Below, piece by piece: positions 24,624-33,123 of a stretch of DNA of 52,504 nucleotides. The notes under the pieces were generated by a model that saw only the letters and a list, made by a program, of their open reading frames with translations, was not told the origin of the DNA and searched no databases. Positions within the stretch are counted from its first letter, which is position 1. The number at the start of each line of letters is the position of its first letter. The DNA is from Campylobacter jejuni (lineage in GTDB: Bacteria; Campylobacterota; Campylobacteria; Campylobacterales; Campylobacteraceae). Location of the stretch: assembly GCF_002179635.1 (NCBI RefSeq), contig NZ_NFOE01000087.1, positions 1 to 52,504 of the forward strand. Direction: 5' to 3'. The translations under genes and the position numbers were made by a program.

Positions 24624-26310
24624 TAAATTTTATGCCATAAGTACAAAAGAAAATCCAAAAGACGCTACTTTACCAAGTCATATATTTTTAGTTAAAGGTG
24701 CCTTTGTAGAACAAATTGGAAGTGGTCTGTATAATTTTTTACCTTTAGGAAAAAGAGTTTTAGATAAGATTAAAAATATCATCAAAGAAGAAATGGATAA
24801 AGCAGGGGCTTTAGAAGTAAATTTAAGTTTTAATACTCCAGCAGAACTTTGGAAGGAAAGTGGGAGATTTAATGTTTTTGGTAAAGAGCTTTTACGCTTT
24901 AAAGATAGAAAAGAAAATGATTTTGTCTTAGGGCCAACTCATGAAGAAGCTATGGTGGCTTTAGTAAGAAATAAAATAAACTCTTACAAGCAACTTCCAT
25001 TGCATTTATATCAAATAGGACTTAAATTTAGAGATGAGGCTAGACCTAGATTTGGACTTTTAAGATGTAGAGAATTTTTAATGAAAGATGGTTATAGTTT
25101 TCATGCTAATGAAGCTGATTTAGACAAAGAATTTAATCTTATGCATGAAACTTATAGTAAAATTCTTACAAGATTAGGGCTTGAATTTAGAGCTGTTGAA
25201 GCTGATAGTGGGGCTATTGGTGGAAGCGGTTCAAAAGAATTTATGGTTTTGGCTAAAAATGGCGAGGATGATATATTATTATGTGAGCATTGTGATTATG
25301 CTGCAAATATCGAAGCAGCAAAAAGAGCTAAAAAAAGTTGCGAAGATGAAAGGCCAGAAGCTGATTTTGCCACACAATTTCACACTCCAAATGTAAAAAC
25401 TATAGAAGAATTAGCGGAATTTTTTAAAATTAACCCTTACTATACTATCAAAGCTATTGCTAAAAAAGCTATTTATGAAAATGAAGAAAAAATTGTAGTA
25501 TTTTTTATACGCGGTGATGATGAACTGCAAGAAGTTAAAGCACTAAATGCAGCAAATGCGTTAGAATTAGTTGATGTAAATGAAGAAGAATTAGAAAAAG
25601 TGGGTTTAGTGCCAGGATTTATCGGATTTGTAAGATTAAATGGAGTTGATTTTTATATTGATCATGAGCTTGAAAATGAAACAAACATGATCATTGGTGC
25701 AAATAAAAAAGATTATCATTTAGTCGGAATCAATGTTGTAAATTTAAATAAAGAACGCTTTAAAGATCTTGCGGCAGTTAAAGAGCATGATCTTTGTCCA
25801 AAATGTCAACACAAGCTTAAGCAAAGCAAAGGTATTGAAGTAGGGCATATTTTTAAACTTGGAAATAAATACTCAAAAGCAATGAATGCAAGCTATTTAG
25901 ATGAAAATGGTAAAGCTCAATTTTTCACTATGGGTTGTTATGGTATGGGAGTGAGCCGTTTGGTTGCAGTTGCCATAGAAGCAAGCCATGATGAAAAAGG
26001 TTGTATTTGGAATAAAACTTTAGCTCCTTTTGTTTTAGATATCATCGTTTCTAATATAAAAGATACAAAAGCCATGGAATTTGCTGAGCAAATTTATACT
26101 CATTTTAAAGATAAAGAAATTTTATTTGATGATAGAAATGAGCGTTTTGGTGTAAAGATTAATGATTTTGAATTAATGGGCTTTCCTTATGCTTTAGTTA
26201 TAGGCAAAGGCTTAGAAAATGATGAAGTAGAATTAATCCATAGAAATACCTTAGAAAAACAAGTTTTAAAAACCCAAGAAGTAATTTCACACTTAGAGAA
26301 AATTTTATGA
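24613..26310 (+). CDS. proS: Prolyl-tRNA synthetase
   Basis: A class II aminoacyl-tRNA synthetase of 565 residues in the bacterial form with an editing insertion (INS) between motifs 2 and 3. Visible motifs are GLYNFLPLGKRVLDKI, FVLGPTHEEA, FRDEARPRFGLLR (motif 2) and GCYGMGVSRL (motif 3), with the anticodon-binding domain ending in IGKGLENDEVEL. The start is ATG 24613 with GGAGA 6 nt upstream. A start at 24589 would add eight residues lying inside hemA. It is placed between two heme genes. Confidence 0.95.
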   Translation: MKFSKFYAISTKENPKDATLPSHIFLVKGAFVEQIGSGLYNFLPLGKRVLDKIKNIIKEEMDKAGALEVNLSFNTPAELWKESGRFNVFGKELLRFKDRKENDFVLGPTHEEAMVALVRNKINSYKQLPLHLYQIGLKFRDEARPRFGLLRCREFLMKDGYSFHANEADLDKEFNLMHETYSKILTRLGLEFRAVEADSGAIGGSGSKEFMVLAKNGEDDILLCEHCDYAANIEAAKRAKKSCEDERPEADFATQFHTPNVKTIEELAEFFKINPYYTIKAIAKKAIYENEEKIVVFFIRGDDELQEVKALNAANALELVDVNEEELEKVGLVPGFIGFVRLNGVDFYIDHELENETNMIIGANKKDYHLVGINVVNLNKERFKDLAAVKEHDLCPKCQHKLKQSKGIEVGHIFKLGNKYSKAMNASYLDENGKAQFFTMGCYGMGVSRLVAVAIEASHDEKGCIWNKTLAPFVLDIIVSNIKDTKAMEFAEQIYTHFKDKEILFDDRNERFGVKINDFELMGFPYALVIGKGLENDEVELIHRNTLEKQVLKTQEVISHLEKIL

Positions 26311-26705
26311 TAGCAAGAATAAATATAAGCGCATTTTTGATTTTAGAATTAATTGCTAGTATTTTATTTATAACCTTTTTTGGTTTTTTAAATTTTTTTA
26401 TGATAGTTTTTGCAAGTATGTTTTTAGGGGCAATGTTTTTAGCAAAGACTTGGACAAATCTCATCACTATGCAAAATACCAACACGAATTTATTTGGTAT
26501 GATTAAATTATTTTCCTTAACTATAGTAGGAATTTTACTTTTAATACCAGGAATTTTAAGTACATTTTTAGGAATTTTGCTTTTATTTTTTATGATGGTG
26601 CTAAAACTTTTTACAAAACAAAAAAGAAAATACCATCATCAAACAAATAATGAAGAAGAAATCATCGATGTAGAAATCATACAGGAGCATAAAAAATGCA
26701 ATTAA
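26307..26705 (+). CDS. FxsA family membrane protein
   Basis: A 132-residue protein with hydrophobic segments at about residues 5-24, 27-48 and 70-95, and a charged C-terminal tail (KQKRKYHHQTNNEEE). Size and segment order fit FxsA, an inner-membrane protein whose overproduction relieves phage T7 exclusion in E. coli. No biochemical role is known. It overlaps proS by 4 nt and hemC by 10 nt, so it is expressed with them. I see no link to heme chemistry in the sequence. Confidence 0.72.
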   Translation: MIARINISAFLILELIASILFITFFGFLNFFMIVFASMFLGAMFLAKTWTNLITMQNTNTNLFGMIKLFSLTIVGILLLIPGILSTFLGILLLFFMMVLKLFTKQKRKYHHQTNNEEEIIDVEIIQEHKKCN

Positions 26706-27622
26706 TCATCGCAACAAGAAAAAGCCAACTTGCATTATGGCAAAGTGAGTATATAAAAAATAAATTATCGCAAACGCATTCTGAATTAGAAATTTCTTTA
26801 GAGGGTTTTAAAACAAAAGGTGATGTTTTACTTGATTCGCCTTTGGCTAAAATAGGTGGAAAAGGACTTTTCACAAAAGAACTTGAAGAAAGTATGTTAA
26901 GAGGCGATTCGCATTTAGCTGTGCATAGCTTAAAAGATGTGCCTAGTTTTTTCCCAAAAGGTTTAGTTTTAGCTGCTATTTCAAAAAGAGAAGTGGTAAA
27001 TGATGCTTTTTTAAGTGAGTATTATGAGAGCTTAAATGCTCTCCCAAAAGGTGCAAAAGTAGGTACAACAAGTCTTAGAAGAAGAATGCAACTTTTAGCG
27101 TTAAGGCCTGATTTAAACATCATTTCTCTAAGAGGTAATATCAACTCGCGCTTAGAAAAACTTAAAGCCAAGGAATTTGATGCTATTATTTTAGCTCTAG
27201 CTGGCATTAAACGCTTAGGTTTAGATAAAGAAATAAAATACATTAGGGCTTTTGAACTTGATGAGATGATACCCGCAGCTTCCCAAGGAGCTTTAGGTAT
27301 AGAAAGCATTGATGATAAACAAATTTTAAAATACCTTGAATGCTTAAATGATGAAAATGCCTTTATAGAAACCCATATAGAAAGAGATTTTATAAAAACT
27401 CTAGAAGGTGGTTGTCAAGTACCTATAGGTATTAATGCAAAAATCATTGATGAAAAAATAGAAATTCACGCCATAGTAGGCTTACCTGATGCAAGTAAAA
27501 TTCTCAAAGAAAAAAGAGTAATTGATAAGCAAGATTACGCAAAAGCGGGCGAGCTTTTAGCTAAAGAAATGATAGCAAAAGGTGCAAAAGAAATTTTAAA
27601 AGAAGCAGAGAGTATGATATAA
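26696..27622 (+). CDS. hemC: Porphobilinogen deaminase (hydroxymethylbilane synthase) HemC
   Basis: HemC polymerises four porphobilinogens to hydroxymethylbilane on a dipyrromethane cofactor attached to Cys. That Cys is residue 240 in EGGCQVPIG. Other signatures are ATRKSQLALWQ at the N-terminus, HSLKDVP, VGTTSLRR and LRGNINSRL. Length is 308 residues. It is the second tetrapyrrole gene of the operon, with hemA three genes upstream, and is followed with no gap by the UbiD-family gene. Confidence 0.96.
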   Translation: MQLIIATRKSQLALWQSEYIKNKLSQTHSELEISLEGFKTKGDVLLDSPLAKIGGKGLFTKELEESMLRGDSHLAVHSLKDVPSFFPKGLVLAAISKREVVNDAFLSEYYESLNALPKGAKVGTTSLRRRMQLLALRPDLNIISLRGNINSRLEKLKAKEFDAIILALAGIKRLGLDKEIKYIRAFELDEMIPAASQGALGIESIDDKQILKYLECLNDENAFIETHIERDFIKTLEGGCQVPIGINAKIIDEKIEIHAIVGLPDASKILKEKRVIDKQDYAKAGELLAKEMIAKGAKEILKEAESMI

Positions 27623-29416
27623 ATGCAAAAATTCATAGAGCTTTTAGAAAAAAATAATTTATTAAAAACCATTCATGAGCCTGTTGATGTTGATCTTGAA
27701 ATGGCACATTTAGCTTATATAGAAGTTAAAAAAGAAGATTCTAAAGCCTTACTTTTTACTAATGCGGTAAAAAATGGTAAAAAATACGATTATCCTGTCC
27801 TTTTAAATACTTTTTGTAATGAAAAAGCTTTAAATTTAGCATTTGAAAAAGACTATGAAGATGTGGCTAAAGAAATTAGTTCTTTGCTTAAAATGCATAT
27901 ACCACAAAGCTTTGGTGCAAAATTAAATTTTTTCAAAACCTTACTTGATTTAAAAAATATCCCACCAAAACGCATTAAAAAAGATGGAGAATTTAATTAC
28001 AAAAGCTTAAATTCTTTATATGATATGCCTATTTTAAAAACTTGGGAAAAAGACGCTGCGCCTTTTATTACCATGGGGCAAGTTTATACTCAAAGCATAG
28101 ATGGAAAACAAAATAATCTTGGAATGTATCGTTTGCAAGTAGTTAATGAAAAAACCTTACTTATGCATTGGCAAATTCATAAAGATGCAAGCCATTTTTT
28201 CCATGAGTATAAAAAAGCAAATCAAAAAATGCCAGTAAGTATAGCCATAGGTGGAGATCCTTTATATATTTGGTGTGCTCAAGCGCCTTTACCAAAAGGA
28301 ATTTTCGAACTTTTACTTTATGGTTTTATCAAGAAAAAACCTGCCATTTTGGCAAAATGCAAAAGTAATCATCTTTATGTGCCTTATGATAGTGACTTTG
28401 TAATTGAGGGCTTCGTAGATCCAAATGAATTTGCACCTGAGGGTCCTTTTGGAGATCATACAGGCTTTTATACTCCTGTTGAACTTTGTCCTGTCTTAAA
28501 AGTAGAAAAAATCTTTGCTAAAAAAAATGCGATTTATCAAGCTACTGTTGTAGGAAAACCACCTTTAGAAGATAAATATATGGGGCTTGGCACAGAAAGA
28601 GTTTTTTTACCTTTACTTCAAACAAATGCTCCTGATTTGATAGATTATAACATGCCTGAAAATGGAGTTTTTCATAATTTAATCTTAGCCAAAATAGAAG
28701 CAAAATATCCAGCTCATGCAAAACAAGTCATGCATACTTTTTGGGGTGTAGGACAAATGAGTTTTGTAAAACATGCTATTTTTGTTGATGAAAATGCACC
28801 TTGCTTGCAAGATTATGACAAACTCATACCTTATATACTTAATCGTTTTGATGAAGAAAAATTGCTTATTAGTGAAGGAATTTGCGATCAGCTTGATCAT
28901 GCTTCAAGCACTTATTGCTATGGTGGTAAAGCAGGACTTGATGCGTGTGGTGATGAGAAAAAAGTTGAACTTGAAATTTTAAGCGATAAAGCTTTACTTT
29001 CACTTTTTAAAGAAAAAGATCAAAGTATTTTAAAATTAAAGCAATTTTACACCCGAACCTTTGCTCCAATTTGTGTGATTTTGATTGATAAAAAAGAAAA
29101 AATTGCTCAAATTTTTGAAAAACTACAAACTTATAAAAAGCATTTTAGAATTTTAGTTTTCTTAGATACAGATGCTATTTTAGAAAATCCTTATATGTTA
29201 ATTTGGCGTGTGGTGAATAATATCGATGCAAAAAGAGATATATTTATCAAAAAAGATTGTGTTGCAATTGATGCGACAAATAAAGGATTGTTAGAAGATT
29301 ATCATAAAGAATGGCCTTTAATGACAAATTGTTCTAAAGAGGTTATAAACAGACTTATTGCAAGAAATTTACTTCCAAATGATGAAAAATTATTCAAAAA
29401 GTTTGAAATTTTTTAA
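27623..29416 (+). CDS. ubiD: UbiD-family prenyl-FMN-dependent decarboxylase
   Basis: A 597-residue UbiD-type decarboxylase, which uses prenylated FMN made by UbiX. Family features include AIGGDPLYIW, FAPEGPFGDHTGFYTP with the E...R/E catalytic region, and YQATVVGKPPLEDKYMG. Campylobacter makes menaquinone by the futalosine route, so the likely substrate is a carboxynaphthoate intermediate rather than polyprenyl-hydroxybenzoate. This is an inference from the known biology. The C-terminus is longer than in E. coli UbiD (about 497 residues). The partner ubiX lies at 48106-48684. Confidence 0.88.
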   Translation: MQKFIELLEKNNLLKTIHEPVDVDLEMAHLAYIEVKKEDSKALLFTNAVKNGKKYDYPVLLNTFCNEKALNLAFEKDYEDVAKEISSLLKMHIPQSFGAKLNFFKTLLDLKNIPPKRIKKDGEFNYKSLNSLYDMPILKTWEKDAAPFITMGQVYTQSIDGKQNNLGMYRLQVVNEKTLLMHWQIHKDASHFFHEYKKANQKMPVSIAIGGDPLYIWCAQAPLPKGIFELLLYGFIKKKPAILAKCKSNHLYVPYDSDFVIEGFVDPNEFAPEGPFGDHTGFYTPVELCPVLKVEKIFAKKNAIYQATVVGKPPLEDKYMGLGTERVFLPLLQTNAPDLIDYNMPENGVFHNLILAKIEAKYPAHAKQVMHTFWGVGQMSFVKHAIFVDENAPCLQDYDKLIPYILNRFDEEKLLISEGICDQLDHASSTYCYGGKAGLDACGDEKKVELEILSDKALLSLFKEKDQSILKLKQFYTRTFAPICVILIDKKEKIAQIFEKLQTYKKHFRILVFLDTDAILENPYMLIWRVVNNIDAKRDIFIKKDCVAIDATNKGLLEDYHKEWPLMTNCSKEVINRLIARNLLPNDEKLFKKFEIF

Positions 29417-29430
29417 TTTTAAACTTTTTG

Positions 29431-29503
29431 AGAACACTTTTTGCTTGTAAGAAAATATAGATTTTTAATCTAAATATTAAGTTTTTTAAAATTATGTCGA
29501 TAG
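29431..29503 (+). promoter_or_regulatory. Candidate sigma-54 and sigma-28 promoters of flaG-fliD-fliS
   Basis: AGAACACTTTTTGC at 29431-29444, followed by TTGT, matches the Campylobacter sigma-54 pattern GGAACA-N4-TTGC except for one G of the -24 element. Downstream, TAAG at 29478-29481, a 16-nt gap, and CGATAG at 29498-29503 resemble a sigma-28 (FliA) promoter. The flaG start is at 29537 with AAAAGGAG. Both sigma factors controlling late flagellar genes would be expected here. Confidence 0.5.
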
Positions 29504-29536
29504 AGTATTTTAAAGTCTTTTAAAAAGGAGTTTAAA

Positions 29537-29881
29537 ATGGACATTAGTAACAATATTCAAAGAGATGCAAATGTAGCTCATTTTAATACAAAAAGCGTTG
29601 AAAAAGCACCTCAAGAGAATAAACAACAAGTTAATTTAAACGATCAAGATGAGAATTTAAATGAAAAACTAAAAAACGCGACAGAAAAGCTTAATAGTCA
29701 AATGGAAATACTAGGAACAAATGTGCGTTTTGCATTTAATGACAAAATCAATGAAATGTATATAAATGTTACCGAAAAAGACACAGGAAAACTCATACGT
29801 AAAATTCCTAGTGAAGAAGTAATGAAATTAATAGAGCATTTTAAAGGTGTTATTGGTACTATTTTTGATAAGGAGAGTTAA
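29537..29881 (+). CDS. flaG: FlaG family flagellar protein
   Basis: A 114-residue FlaG. The N-terminal half is polar and variable. The conserved C-terminal part is VRFAFNDKINEMYINVTEKDTGKLIRKIPSEEV (read in two pieces: the folded domain and IRKIPSEEVM). FlaG affects filament length in Campylobacter. It leads the operon flaG-fliD-fliS, 2 nt before fliD, with AAAAGGAG upstream. A candidate sigma-54 and a sigma-28-like promoter precede it. Confidence 0.92.
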   Translation: MDISNNIQRDANVAHFNTKSVEKAPQENKQQVNLNDQDENLNEKLKNATEKLNSQMEILGTNVRFAFNDKINEMYINVTEKDTGKLIRKIPSEEVMKLIEHFKGVIGTIFDKES

Positions 29882-29883
29882 TC

Positions 29884-32178
29884 ATGGCAGTAGGTAGTTT
29901 AGGAAGTTTAGGGATAGGTTCAGGTGTTTTAACAAGCGATACGCTTAATAAACTAAAAGAAGCAGAAATGCATGCGAATTTGAAATTTTATAATTCACAA
30001 CTTGAAACCAATGGCTTAAGACAGAAAGATTTGGCAGAGCTTGAAGCTAAACTACTTGCATTTCAAACAGCTGTAAATAGTCTAGGAGATGCTTCACAGT
30101 TTAATCAAAAAAAAGTATCACCTAGTGTAAGTGGAGATAGTGCTGCTGCTAGTTTAACTGTAGGATCTTTATCCAATCTTACAAACATGAAAGTTATTGT
30201 TGATCAACTTGCTCAAAAAGATGTATATCAAAGTAATGGTTTTAAAGATAAAACTTCATCGGTACTACAAAATTTAGGTCTACAAGGCACTAAATCTTTT
30301 ACAATCACACAAGATGGAAAAGAATATAAAATAGAAATTGATCAAAGCACTACCGTAGCTCAACTTGCTGAAAAAATCAACTCTGCTACAGGGGGCAAAG
30401 TAGAAGCTAAAATAGTCAATACTGGAGATAAAGAAAACCCATATCGTTTAGTAGTACAAAGTAAAGATACTGGAACGCAAAACAATATTTCTTTTTCAGG
30501 TGATGAAGATCTCTTAGAAGGTATGGGTTGGAAGCTTGATAAAAATAGTATTAGTGCTGGTGGTTTATTTGGTTTTAGACAACAAAATAATACAGATAAA
30601 ACTCAAATTAGCGGATCCCTTACTACTAGTATAAATGAAAATGATAAACTTCTTGGCTCTGGCGAAAAAACTTCTTTAACTTTTGTAGTTAAAAATGGTG
30701 ATACTTACGATAGATATACCATAGATATCGATGAAAATACTACTTATAAAAGTTTAGCTGAACAAATTAGTAAAAAAACTGGTGGTAAAGTTAACCTTGA
30801 AATAAAAGATGGAACAGCAACTTTCAAAACAACTAATGGAGCTGAACTTGGTATTTTTGATGGAGGCTATGCTGTAGATGAAGATGGTAATATTGATAAA
30901 GCAAATTATACTAGAGATGACAAAGCTACTTCACTATTGAAAGATAAATTTGGTATTACTTTAGATACTAGCACTCCACAAGGTTATAATGTTTCTAAAG
31001 ATAATAAAAATCATATCCAAAAAGGAATGGATGCTATCTTTAGTGTAGATGGTGTTCAAATGACTAGACCAACCAACACTATCACAGATATAAGTCCAGA
31101 TACCACCTTAGAGCTTAAACAAAAAGGTGAAATAAGCTTTAATGTGACTCAAGATACAGCTGCCATAGCTGAATCTTTAGAAAGTTTGGCAACTGCTTAT
31201 AATGATTTAATGCTAAATCTTACAGCAGCTACAAAATATGATCCTGATGCAGGAACAAAAGGAAATTTTGTAGGTGTTAATGCAATCTCAAATATAAAAT
31301 CTCAAATTAATAATATTTTACTTCAAACTATCACAGTTGATGGAACAATTACAGTTGGAGATAGTGAAACTTCAGAAGGGACAAAAATATCATCTAAAGT
31401 TAGTTTATCTTTGGCTGATTATGGACTTACTATATCTAATGGAACCATGACTTTTGATTCTTCTAAATTTAACACCAAATTTAGCGAAGATCCGGAAATG
31501 GCTGAAAGATTTTTCGTAGGAAGTAATGGTTTTGAAGATATAAACTTAAGTGGAGAAAAGGTTGGAGGATTTGCAAGCAAAAACCCAAATGGTATTGATT
31601 TTAAAGACTCTGAATTTAAAATTATTTATAATGAAGAAACCATAGATTTAACCAAAACAAAAAATGGCGATCCTTTTGTGCTAACGGGAAGCACAGATGA
31701 AGAAATGGCTCAAAATTTAGTTGATCATATTAATAGCTTTGGTCTAGAAGGCTTAGAGGCCAGTTTTGAAATTATCAATCAAGGAAGTCCTGACCAAAAA
31801 ATTCAATTTAAAATTAAAGGAACTTCAGGAAGTGATTTGGAAATTCAAGGCAAAGAAGACTTTTTAAAACAATTTGGATTAAGTCCTAAAACTATGTATT
31901 CAAATTGGAAAGAAGAAACCGGAACTTTTGGTGTGCTTAAAAACACCATGAGAGAGATGATGAGTTCAGAAGGTTCTTTTGGTGGGTATAAAGCTTCTTT
32001 AACAAAAGAATCAAAGAATTTGAATGAAACCATAGAAAATACAAAAAGCTCTATTGATACAAAATATGATACTATGTGGTCAACATGGGCAGCATATGAT
32101 AGTATTATTTCTAAATTAAACAATCAGGCAAGCGTTATTGCTAATATGATTAATGCAGCAAATAATCAAAATTCTTAA
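29884..32178 (+). CDS. fliD: Flagellar filament cap protein FliD (enlarged)
   Basis: FliD (HAP2) caps the growing flagellar filament and helps flagellin fold. The N-terminal D0/D1 coiled-coil region starts LGIGSGVLTSDTLNKLKEAE. The C-terminal D0/D1 region ends in SVIANMINAANNQ. The central domain is large: the protein has 764 residues, whereas C. jejuni FliD has about 640. Two related modules (about residues 137-196 and 261-320) both carry a TTV/TTY-AQLAEKI-ATGGKV-like pattern of flagellin-hook-IN type. A third, weaker one is near 576-651. This suggests internal duplication in surface-exposed domains. Confidence 0.94.
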   Translation: MAVGSLGSLGIGSGVLTSDTLNKLKEAEMHANLKFYNSQLETNGLRQKDLAELEAKLLAFQTAVNSLGDASQFNQKKVSPSVSGDSAAASLTVGSLSNLTNMKVIVDQLAQKDVYQSNGFKDKTSSVLQNLGLQGTKSFTITQDGKEYKIEIDQSTTVAQLAEKINSATGGKVEAKIVNTGDKENPYRLVVQSKDTGTQNNISFSGDEDLLEGMGWKLDKNSISAGGLFGFRQQNNTDKTQISGSLTTSINENDKLLGSGEKTSLTFVVKNGDTYDRYTIDIDENTTYKSLAEQISKKTGGKVNLEIKDGTATFKTTNGAELGIFDGGYAVDEDGNIDKANYTRDDKATSLLKDKFGITLDTSTPQGYNVSKDNKNHIQKGMDAIFSVDGVQMTRPTNTITDISPDTTLELKQKGEISFNVTQDTAAIAESLESLATAYNDLMLNLTAATKYDPDAGTKGNFVGVNAISNIKSQINNILLQTITVDGTITVGDSETSEGTKISSKVSLSLADYGLTISNGTMTFDSSKFNTKFSEDPEMAERFFVGSNGFEDINLSGEKVGGFASKNPNGIDFKDSEFKIIYNEETIDLTKTKNGDPFVLTGSTDEEMAQNLVDHINSFGLEGLEASFEIINQGSPDQKIQFKIKGTSGSDLEIQGKEDFLKQFGLSPKTMYSNWKEETGTFGVLKNTMREMMSSEGSFGGYKASLTKESKNLNETIENTKSSIDTKYDTMWSTWAAYDSIISKLNNQASVIANMINAANNQNS

Positions 32179-32195
32179 AACAAGAAAGGATTTAA

Positions 32196-32567
32196 ATGGT
32201 AAATAGTGCAGTTTACAATGCATATTCACAAAGCCAAGCAGGTGTAGAATCTCAAGAAAAACTTATAGAGATGTTATACGGAGGGATTCTACGCTTTGCT
32301 AGTAGAATAAAAATAGCCATACAAAATGAAAATATTGAAGAAAGAGTGTATTATGTAAAAAGAGCCAGTGCTATTTTTGTTGAGCTTATTAACTGTCTTG
32401 ATTATGAAAAAGGCGGGGATGTAGCACATTATCTAAGTGGTTTATATACTAGAGAATTACAACTTCTTTCTTTAGCAAACATAGAAAATAATGAGGCTAG
32501 AGTAGATGAAGTAATAAATGTAGTAAAAGGCTTATTAGAAGCTTGGAGGGAAGTACATCAAAAATGA
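32196..32567 (+). CDS. fliS: Flagellin chaperone FliS
   Basis: FliS is the cytoplasmic export chaperone that binds the C-terminus of flagellin. The 123-residue, all-helical sequence has the family start VYNAYSQSQAGVESQEKLIEMLYGG (read as AYSQSQAGVES then LIEMLYGG) and the central YYVKRASAIFVELINCLDYEKGG region. AAGAAAGGA precedes the ATG. It is 17 nt after fliD and overlaps the next small gene by 4 nt. Confidence 0.95.
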   Translation: MVNSAVYNAYSQSQAGVESQEKLIEMLYGGILRFASRIKIAIQNENIEERVYYVKRASAIFVELINCLDYEKGGDVAHYLSGLYTRELQLLSLANIENNEARVDEVINVVKGLLEAWREVHQK

Positions 32568-32779
32568 GCGAGAAAAAATGGATAGATGAGTTTAAATTAG
32601 CTGTATATACTGAAGATGTGGAAAAAATAGTTAAACTCATCGAAAAACCTGACTTTAAAGATTATCCCAATGAGGCTTTAGCGCTTACCAATGAAGCAAT
32701 AGCTTTCATGAAAAAAAAGCAAGATGAAGTAGCTATTAATTTACAAAAACTCAAAAAAGCTTCTGCTTATATGAAGTAA
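32564..32779 (+). CDS. Small protein in the fliS operon (Cj0550-like; FliT-like?)
   Basis: A 71-residue, charged, helical protein (KKWIDEFKLAVYTEDVEKIV). I start it at ATG 32564, which overlaps the fliS stop (ATGA). GGAGGG lies 12-17 nt upstream. An earlier in-frame start at 32543 would add seven residues within fliS. The position after fliS is where many flagellated bacteria have fliT, the cap-protein chaperone. At 71 residues it is shorter than FliT and I cannot show homology. It ends 1 nt before the 3' end of the opposite-strand RNase P RNA. Confidence 0.75.
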   Translation: MSEKKWIDEFKLAVYTEDVEKIVKLIEKPDFKDYPNEALALTNEAIAFMKKKQDEVAINLQKLKKASAYMK

Positions 32780-32780
32780 A

Positions 32781-33094
32781 ACATGGCGATAAGCCGAGTT
32801 CTGTCAAGAGCGATCATTTATCTAGACTTGTTTTTGCAAACAAATTCAAGCGAAGGGTTATATTATAAGACTAAAACCACCCCTTCTTGCTGCAGATTGG
32901 GTTTACATAGCTAGCTTTGTTACCAAAGCTACTGGTAGGCTCTTACTCTACCGTTTCACCTTTTCCATAAAAATATGGTAGTATTCTTTCTGTTGCACTT
33001 TCCCTTAGGTTACCCTAGCCATCCATTAGATGGAATCTTTGTCTTATTGCAGCTCGGACTTTCCTCTTCAAAAAGAAGCGATCGCTTGCCATGT
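32781..33094 (-). ncRNA. rnpB: RNase P RNA (M1 RNA)
   Basis: The minus strand reads as a bacterial class A RNase P RNA. The universal GAGGAAAGTCC lies at about 33064-33054 and the 3' segment CAGAACTCGGCTTAT at about 32803-32789. The ends pair as helix P1: ACATGGC at 33094-33088 with GCCATGT at 32787-32781. It is the catalytic subunit that trims the 5' leader of tRNA precursors. No protein is encoded in this stretch. A TTTT run right after P1 may serve as terminator. Confidence 0.95.
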
Positions 33095-33102
33095 TTAGAT
33101 AA

Positions 33103-33108
33103 ATTCTA
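33103..33108 (-). promoter_or_regulatory. -10 element of rnpB
   Basis: TAGAAT on the minus strand lies 9 nt before the predicted 5' end of the RNase P RNA, which is the right distance for transcription to start at the P1 helix. There is no clear -35, as is usual in Campylobacter, where upstream A/T tracts substitute. Confidence 0.6.
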
Positions 33109-33123
33109 CCAAAAAAATTATTT

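Noticed and set aside
29417..29536. Intergenic stretch considered as a small RNA or missing gene
   Set aside because: No open frame or stable fold was seen. It is explained by the flaG promoters.
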